Source of the DNA: Paludibacteraceae bacterium
GTDB taxonomy: Bacteria; Bacteroidota; Bacteroidia; Bacteroidales; Paludibacteraceae
Reading direction: 5' to 3'
DNA: 46,390 nucleotides
NCBI GenBank assembly: GCA_905235505.1
Contig: CAJOMJ010000019.1
Coordinates: 1-46,390 of the forward strand
Shown here: positions 42,746-46,390 of the stretch, one piece after another
How positions within the stretch are numbered: position 1 is the stretch's first letter
Layout: the number at the start of each line of letters is the position of its first letter
The notes under the pieces: generated by a model
The model's database searches: none
What the model saw: only the letters and a program-made list of their open reading frames with translations
Told to the model about the DNA's origin: nothing
Program-made: the position numbers and the translations under genes

Positions 42746-43069
42746 TTAGGCGGTCACGGTCGGGTAGATCACCGCGAAAGCATAGTTCCACAAGGTCTTG
42801 TACTTGCTTTGGTTCTTGAAACCTTCTTTGATTGCCTCCCACTCGGTAGGATTGGCTTTCTTCTGCTTGATGGCAGTCACGGTGGCAGCGAATTTTCGCC
42901 TTTTAGCAGCCTGTGTCTCGCTGGGGTCAGCGATACGGGGGTTCACTACGTGAGTGTGGTAGGCATACTGAATGCCATAGCGGCTGTTGAACGCAAGGAT
43001 GGGGGAACCGTCGCGGCCGCACATCTTGCCGTGAGCTTCACTGAGCATCTCGTTAAGTTTTACTTTCAT
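42746..43069 (-). CDS. small phage protein of unknown function, own promoter and terminator
   Basis: The ATG at 43069 (MKVKLNEMLSEAHGKMCGRD) gives 107 residues; the open frame reaches 10 codons further. The body reads FNSRYGIQYAYHTHVVNPRI, then KRRKFAATVTAIKQKKANP and WNYAFAVIYPTVTA. No domain is recognised. It runs against the surrounding plus-strand block, with a TATCTTTG box upstream and hairpins downstream, so it is probably an independently expressed moron. An abundant small structural protein is an alternative. Confidence 0.65.
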   Translation of the reverse strand: MKVKLNEMLSEAHGKMCGRDGSPILAFNSRYGIQYAYHTHVVNPRIADPSETQAAKRRKFAATVTAIKQKKANPTEWEAIKEGFKNQSKYKTLWNYAFAVIYPTVTA

Positions 43070-43156
43070 AGTCTCTTTTGCAGGGATACCGCCCTGCACG
43101 GGTTTAAGGTTAATAATTGTGGTTAAGGATTAGGTTGCCTTTCCGGATTGGCAGTG

Positions 43157-43164
43157 CAAAGATA
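43157..43164 (-). promoter_or_regulatory. -7 element for the 107-residue gene
   Basis: The minus strand reads TATCTTTG, 88 bp upstream of the ATG at 43069. TCTTG lies about 21 bp further upstream as a possible -33 box. Confidence 0.5.
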
Positions 43165-43240
43165 CGAAAATCACACCCCCCTTGTCAAGAGTGCACGCAA
43201 CTTTTCCGCACGCAGACTCACCGGCACGGGAAATCCGGTC

Positions 43241-43272
43241 TTTCCGTGTTATCTGCCGGCATACTATCTTTG
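43241..43272 (+). promoter_or_regulatory. promoter for the 86-residue gene and endonuclease I
   Basis: TATCTTTG at 43265-43272 with TTTCC at 43241-43245, a spacing of 19 bp. The -7 box is 31 bp upstream of the ATG at 43304. The rest of the 233-bp gap holds only this and the divergent promoter. Confidence 0.5.
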
Positions 43273-43303
43273 CGCTGTCCAACAGTCCTACAGTCCTACA
43301 GCT

Positions 43304-43564
43304 ATGCCGCCGAAACGTATATACTTCAAGAAAGCCGCTGCTCTCATCGCCTACATGGAGGAGTATCACCCGCAGACCGTCTATGTGCGCGTCCGCCCCG
43401 CCGGAAAGATACTCAAACGCACCCTTGCACGACCCATCACCGAGGAATTGCGCCAGCTCGCCACACTCAGGATGTTCGTCTCCTTCTTCGTGATGAGCGA
43501 CGACATAGTGACAAGCGACGACACAACAGAACCGACCGACACAACAGAACCGACAGAAGAATGA
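43304..43564 (+). CDS. small basic phage protein with acidic repeat tail
   Basis: The 86-residue protein begins MPPKRIYFKKAAALIAYMEE, continues with KILKRTLARPITEELRQLAT and ends in an acidic tail with DTTEPT twice, from an 18-bp direct repeat. It has no recognised family. The stop overlaps the start of the endonuclease I gene (ATGA), so the two are coupled. Confidence 0.6.
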   Translation: MPPKRIYFKKAAALIAYMEEYHPQTVYVRVRPAGKILKRTLARPITEELRQLATLRMFVSFFVMSDDIVTSDDTTEPTDTTEPTEE

Positions 43565-44334
43565 AGACTCTTATACTCATACTGCTTTTCGTCCTGCCCG
43601 AGACCTACTGCTGCAAGATCGAGCAGTGGATAGACGACAGCCTGTGCTGCGAAGAACTGAAAGACTCGCTCTCCATGCTCTGCAGGGGCGGCGTGCGCTA
43701 TAACTACGGCAAAGGTCAGAACAGCACATGGGCGGGGTTCTACCTCACCGACCGCAATGCCGACAACTCCGTCATCGACCTCTACAGCCCCTGCATACGC
43801 TATTTCTCCAAGCAGGGAGAGTCGGTCGGCGGCATGCACATCGAGCACGTGTTCCCCAAGTCGTGGTGGGGAGGCGAGGTGAACGATGCCTACAAAGACC
43901 TGCACCACCTGCTGCCCGCCGACGGCAGCGCCAACACCTCGAAGAAGAACTGGCCTCCGGGGGAGGTCCTTTCACCCACACTCGACAACGGAGTCTTCCG
44001 CACCGGCTCGCCACGCACACCGGGCTGCAAGGCACAACGGGTGTTCGAACCGGCCGACTCGCTCAAAGGGGACTTCGCACGCATGTACTTCTATATCGCC
44101 ACCGTCTATCAGGACTATCTCTGGCAAGGCACACCCGCCGACAAAGCAATGGACAACTCCGGCTGGCAGGAGTTCCAGCCATGGCTCCGCGACCTGCTCA
44201 TACGCTGGCACCAACAAGACCCCGTCTCGGAACGGGAACAGGAAAGGCAAGAAAAAGTGTATCAGATACAGGGCAACCGCAATCCCTTCATCGACTATCC
44301 GGAACTCGTACTGCTTATATGGAAATCGCCTTAA
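43561..44334 (+). CDS. prophage-encoded secreted endonuclease I
   Basis: The 257-residue protein begins with a short hydrophobic signal (residues 1-17). The endonuclease I domain has HIEHVFPKSWWGGEV with His96, DLHHLLPADGSANTSKKNWP, FEPADSLKGDFARMYFYIAT and QGNRNPFIDYPELVLLIW. The same motifs occur in the host protein at 16661-18556, but this one lacks the C-terminal beta domains and tail. The Cys pairs (17/18, 29/30) suggest an extracytoplasmic, disulfide-rich protein. The frame is open further upstream, but that part overlaps the preceding gene in another frame, and the ATG at 43561 is coupled to its stop. A role in degrading host or competing DNA is inferred. Confidence 0.88.
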   Translation: MKTLILILLFVLPETYCCKIEQWIDDSLCCEELKDSLSMLCRGGVRYNYGKGQNSTWAGFYLTDRNADNSVIDLYSPCIRYFSKQGESVGGMHIEHVFPKSWWGGEVNDAYKDLHHLLPADGSANTSKKNWPPGEVLSPTLDNGVFRTGSPRTPGCKAQRVFEPADSLKGDFARMYFYIATVYQDYLWQGTPADKAMDNSGWQEFQPWLRDLLIRWHQQDPVSEREQERQEKVYQIQGNRNPFIDYPELVLLIWKSP

Positions 44335-44340
44335 AAGAAT

Positions 44341-44511
44341 CTACATGGACTTCAAGCATTCTACAGATATAAAGCCAAATATAGGAGTGAAAACCATACA
44401 GCCACAAAATACTACTATTCCCATAATCCAACTATTCAAATACTGTGCACTCCTATAGGAAAAATACACAGAAAGAATGAGACTGACTACTATGAGAATT
44501 ACCCAGAACAT
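44341..44511 (-). CDS. possible small two-segment membrane protein
   Basis: From the ATG at 44511 a 56-residue frame (MFWVILIVVSLILSVYFSYR; SWIMGIVVFCGCMVFTPIFG) shows two clear membrane segments. A promoter-like TTTTG plus TATCTTTG lies 22 bp upstream. It is antisense to the short gap between the endonuclease I and tape-measure genes. The frame is open 37 codons further upstream, but that would overlap the tape-measure start. Function unknown. Confidence 0.45.
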   Translation of the reverse strand: MFWVILIVVSLILSVYFSYRSAQYLNSWIMGIVVFCGCMVFTPIFGFISVECLKSM

Positions 44512-44532
44512 TTCCCTATTCTTTTTACGCTG

Positions 44533-44562
44533 CAAAGATACTGATAAATATTGATATACAAA
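44533..44562 (-). promoter_or_regulatory. promoter for the small membrane protein
   Basis: TTTG (44562-44559), an 18-bp spacer and TATCTTTG (44540-44533) on the minus strand. The spacing fits the Bacteroidetes consensus within one base. Confidence 0.5.
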
Positions 44563-44584
44563 ACATGTTATAAAACATATTTCT

Positions 44585-46390
44585 ATGGCAAAACTTTCAG
44601 ACGACATGCTCCGGTTTATCATTGACCTTGATGCCTCAGGCGCTCAAGGCAAGATAAACACGCTTACTGCCAACATTGCACAACTCGAGAAGGAAAATCA
44701 GAGTCTCAACAAAGTCCTTTCAGCCAACGAGAAAGAGCTGAAGCAGTTGTCCTCCGAGATGCAACGGCTCGAGAAGGCAGGCAAAACCAACACCGCCCAG
44801 TACAAACGCCTGCAGCAGCAATATCAGGCAACACGTCAGAACTCCCAACAATTTAGAGCAGAACTGGAGCAGAACACCGCCCGTCTCCAGCAGAACCGGC
44901 AAAATGTACAGCAACTCACACAGTCGCTGAGCCTGAACCAGATGACAATGAACCAACTCAGGGAGCGGGCACGACAACTCAGACAGCAACTTGAGATGAC
45001 CTCTAAGGCTACGAATCCTGAACAATTCCGAAAATTAAGGAACGAATTGGAAAAAACAGAAAGGCAAATGCATAATCTTGATACCAAGACTAAACAGACA
45101 AGGAATGTATTCGCAATGTTTTTAGGTAATATATATTCAAGTGCTATTCAGAAAGGTTTTCAACTCTTCACCTCCGCTATCCGCAGTGCCGTCAATGTAA
45201 TCACCGACTTCGAGCAGCAGAACGCCAACCTCGCCTCCGTTCTTGGCACCTCGCAGAAGGAAGTCAAGCAGCTCACCGACGATGCCAAGAGGCTCGGAGC
45301 AAGCACACAGTACACCGCATCAGAGATCACACTCCTGCAGACCGAACTCGCCAAACTCGGATTCACCACGCGCGAGATACTGCAATCCACCGAGGCGATA
45401 CAGGCTTTCGCCACTGCCACCGGCGCTTCACTGCCCGAGGCGGCACAACTGGCAGGTGCTGCTCTGCGCGCCTTCGGACTTGACGCCTCCGAGATGGAAA
45501 GGGTGGTGAGCACCATGGCAGTAGCCACCACCAAGTCGGCACTCAACTTCAACTATCTGCAGACCGCCCTCTCCACCGTAGCACCCGTAGCCAAAAGCCT
45601 CGGCTTCTCCATCGAAGAGACAACCGCCCTGCTCGGCACTCTCGCCAACTCCGGATTCGACGCCTCTACGGCTGCCACTGCCACACGCAACATACTGCTC
45701 AACCTCGCAGACACATCCGGCAAACTCGCCAAACGCCTCGGGGAACCCGTCAAGAACCTCGACCAGCTCGTGCCCGCACTCAAGAAACTGCAACTGCAGG
45801 GAGTGGACCTCGCCGAAGCACTGGAACTCACCGACAAACGCTCCGTGGCTGCCTTCTCCACTTTCCTCAGCGGCACCGACACTCTCGCCAACCTCAGGGA
45901 AGAGATAACAGGCGTGAACGAGGAACTCCGGGTGATGCAGCAGGAAAGGCTCGACACTGTGCAAGGCTCCGTGACTCTGCTCAAGTCCGCATGGGACGGA
46001 CTGCTCCTCTCCTTCTACAACTCCAAAGGAGCAATGAAAGTGGCTGTGGACGCACTCACCGGACTTGTGAACAAACTGAACGAAGTGATAAACCCCAAAC
46101 CGCAGACCTCAGCATGGCTCACACAGCAGGAAGACAGAATCAAACAACTGGAAGAGATGCAGAAGATGACGTTCGAACAGGCTAAGCAGTTCGACGAAAA
46201 ACTCACGCATAACGAACGGGAAATGTACAAAAGCTGGGAGAGGAACTACGAAGATGCAAAGAAAAGAGGAGACAAAGAGCGGGAAGATTTCTACTACAAT
46301 GAGATGGCTGCGCTTGCAGTCTTCCGTGAGGACAGGCAGAACCTGCTCAAGCAGATGGAGGCGGACGATGAACAGAGGCAACAGAAGCGG
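44585..46390 (+). CDS. phage tail tape-measure protein (partial)
   Basis: The frame runs from an ATG at 44585 to the window edge without a stop, giving 602 residues of an unfinished protein. The N-terminus (MAKLSDDMLRFIIDLDASGA) leads into a long Gln/Glu/Lys-rich coiled coil (about 20-165). Then follows the tape-measure core: NANLASVLGTSQKEVKQLTD, STQYTASEITLLQTELAKLG, ASLPEAAQLAGAALRAFGLD and LLGTLANSGFDASTAATATR. This is the conserved region of tape-measure families. The protein sets tail length and helps DNA delivery. Its presence indicates a long-tailed phage. Confidence 0.9.
   Translation, partial: MAKLSDDMLRFIIDLDASGAQGKINTLTANIAQLEKENQSLNKVLSANEKELKQLSSEMQRLEKAGKTNTAQYKRLQQQYQATRQNSQQFRAELEQNTARLQQNRQNVQQLTQSLSLNQMTMNQLRERARQLRQQLEMTSKATNPEQFRKLRNELEKTERQMHNLDTKTKQTRNVFAMFLGNIYSSAIQKGFQLFTSAIRSAVNVITDFEQQNANLASVLGTSQKEVKQLTDDAKRLGASTQYTASEITLLQTELAKLGFTTREILQSTEAIQAFATATGASLPEAAQLAGAALRAFGLDASEMERVVSTMAVATTKSALNFNYLQTALSTVAPVAKSLGFSIEETTALLGTLANSGFDASTAATATRNILLNLADTSGKLAKRLGEPVKNLDQLVPALKKLQLQGVDLAEALELTDKRSVAAFSTFLSGTDTLANLREEITGVNEELRVMQQERLDTVQGSVTLLKSAWDGLLLSFYNSKGAMKVAVDALTGLVNKLNEVINPKPQTSAWLTQQEDRIKQLEEMQKMTFEQAKQFDEKLTHNEREMYKSWERNYEDAKKRGDKEREDFYYNEMAALAVFREDRQNLLKQMEADDEQRQQKR

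Larger units (their letters stand above)
34312..46390. mobile_element. tailed-phage prophage inserted at ssrA (left part)
   Basis: From the end of ssrA to the window edge the genes are of phage type: integrase, DUF5675 protein, holin candidate, major capsid protein, S49 protease, portal and tape measure. Head genes are split between two divergent blocks meeting near 40.5 kb. Terminase, tail-fibre and replication genes are not seen and may lie to the right. Short genes with their own promoters (42746-43069, 43304-44334, 44341-44511) look like morons. Confidence 0.85.

Noticed and set aside
43117..43560. 405-residue form of the prophage endonuclease I starting upstream
   Set aside because: The extra 148 residues overlap the promoter and the 86-residue gene in another frame and lack domain features. 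The ATG at 43561 is preceded by the stop of the coupled gene and opens a signal peptide.

Overview
The window looks like a chromosome segment from a Bacteroidales bacterium. Supporting signs are many promoters of the Bacteroidetes type (a TTTG/TTGC box about 19 bp upstream of TAnnTTTG), few Shine-Dalgarno sequences, Bacteroidales gene groupings (tpiA with DoxX and DUF1599 genes; a split queuosine set; udk followed by a lytic transglycosylase), secreted proteins with Por-secretion-like C-terminal tails, and a tmRNA tag ending NNYALAA. No species can be named from the sequence alone.

Region 1 (1-13.7 kb) is an accessory defence island on the minus strand. The left part (about 0.5-3.6 kb) is a gene graveyard. 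It holds a DUF4143-type ATPase, a probable RhuM-like tail fragment, a DUF1016/YhcG C-terminal fragment, a short sigma-70-region-4-like protein, a winged-helix remnant and a 72-bp direct repeat. The right part is one tightly packed operon: a broken AlbA_2/Schlafen-like gene, a DUF2971 gene, hsdM, an intact AlbA_2/winged-helix gene, hsdS and hsdR. The hsdR product carries a C-terminal UmuD/LexA-like S24 domain with a Ser/Lys pair and a UmuD-like Cys-Gly site. This is the most interesting feature: a type I restriction motor apparently fused to an SOS-type autoprotease domain.

Region 2 (13.9-34.3 kb) is core genome. On the minus strand are tpiA, a DoxX-family membrane protein and DUF1599, then rsfS, ftsH, an M16 protease, waaA, hisS and a secreted endonuclease I. 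On the plus strand are udk, a lytic transglycosylase and a lipoprotein. The minus-strand queF-queC-queD-queE set makes preQ0/preQ1 for queuosine. It is followed on the plus strand by a secreted EEP nuclease, an RluA-family pseudouridine synthase and ssrA (tmRNA). A cluster of GTAGAGACG-type hairpin repeats lies upstream of udk.

Region 3 (34.3 kb to the right edge) is a tailed-phage prophage that appears integrated at the 3' end of ssrA. It starts with a terminator hairpin, five 37-bp tandem repeats and a tyrosine recombinase. A minus-strand block follows in reading order: a small protein, S49 capsid protease, major capsid protein, a possible tail or decoration protein, a holin candidate and a DUF5675 protein. 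Divergent from it is a plus-strand block with a disordered protein, a portal protein, a second secreted endonuclease I and the start of a tape-measure protein that runs off the window. Terminase genes and the right attachment site are not in the window.
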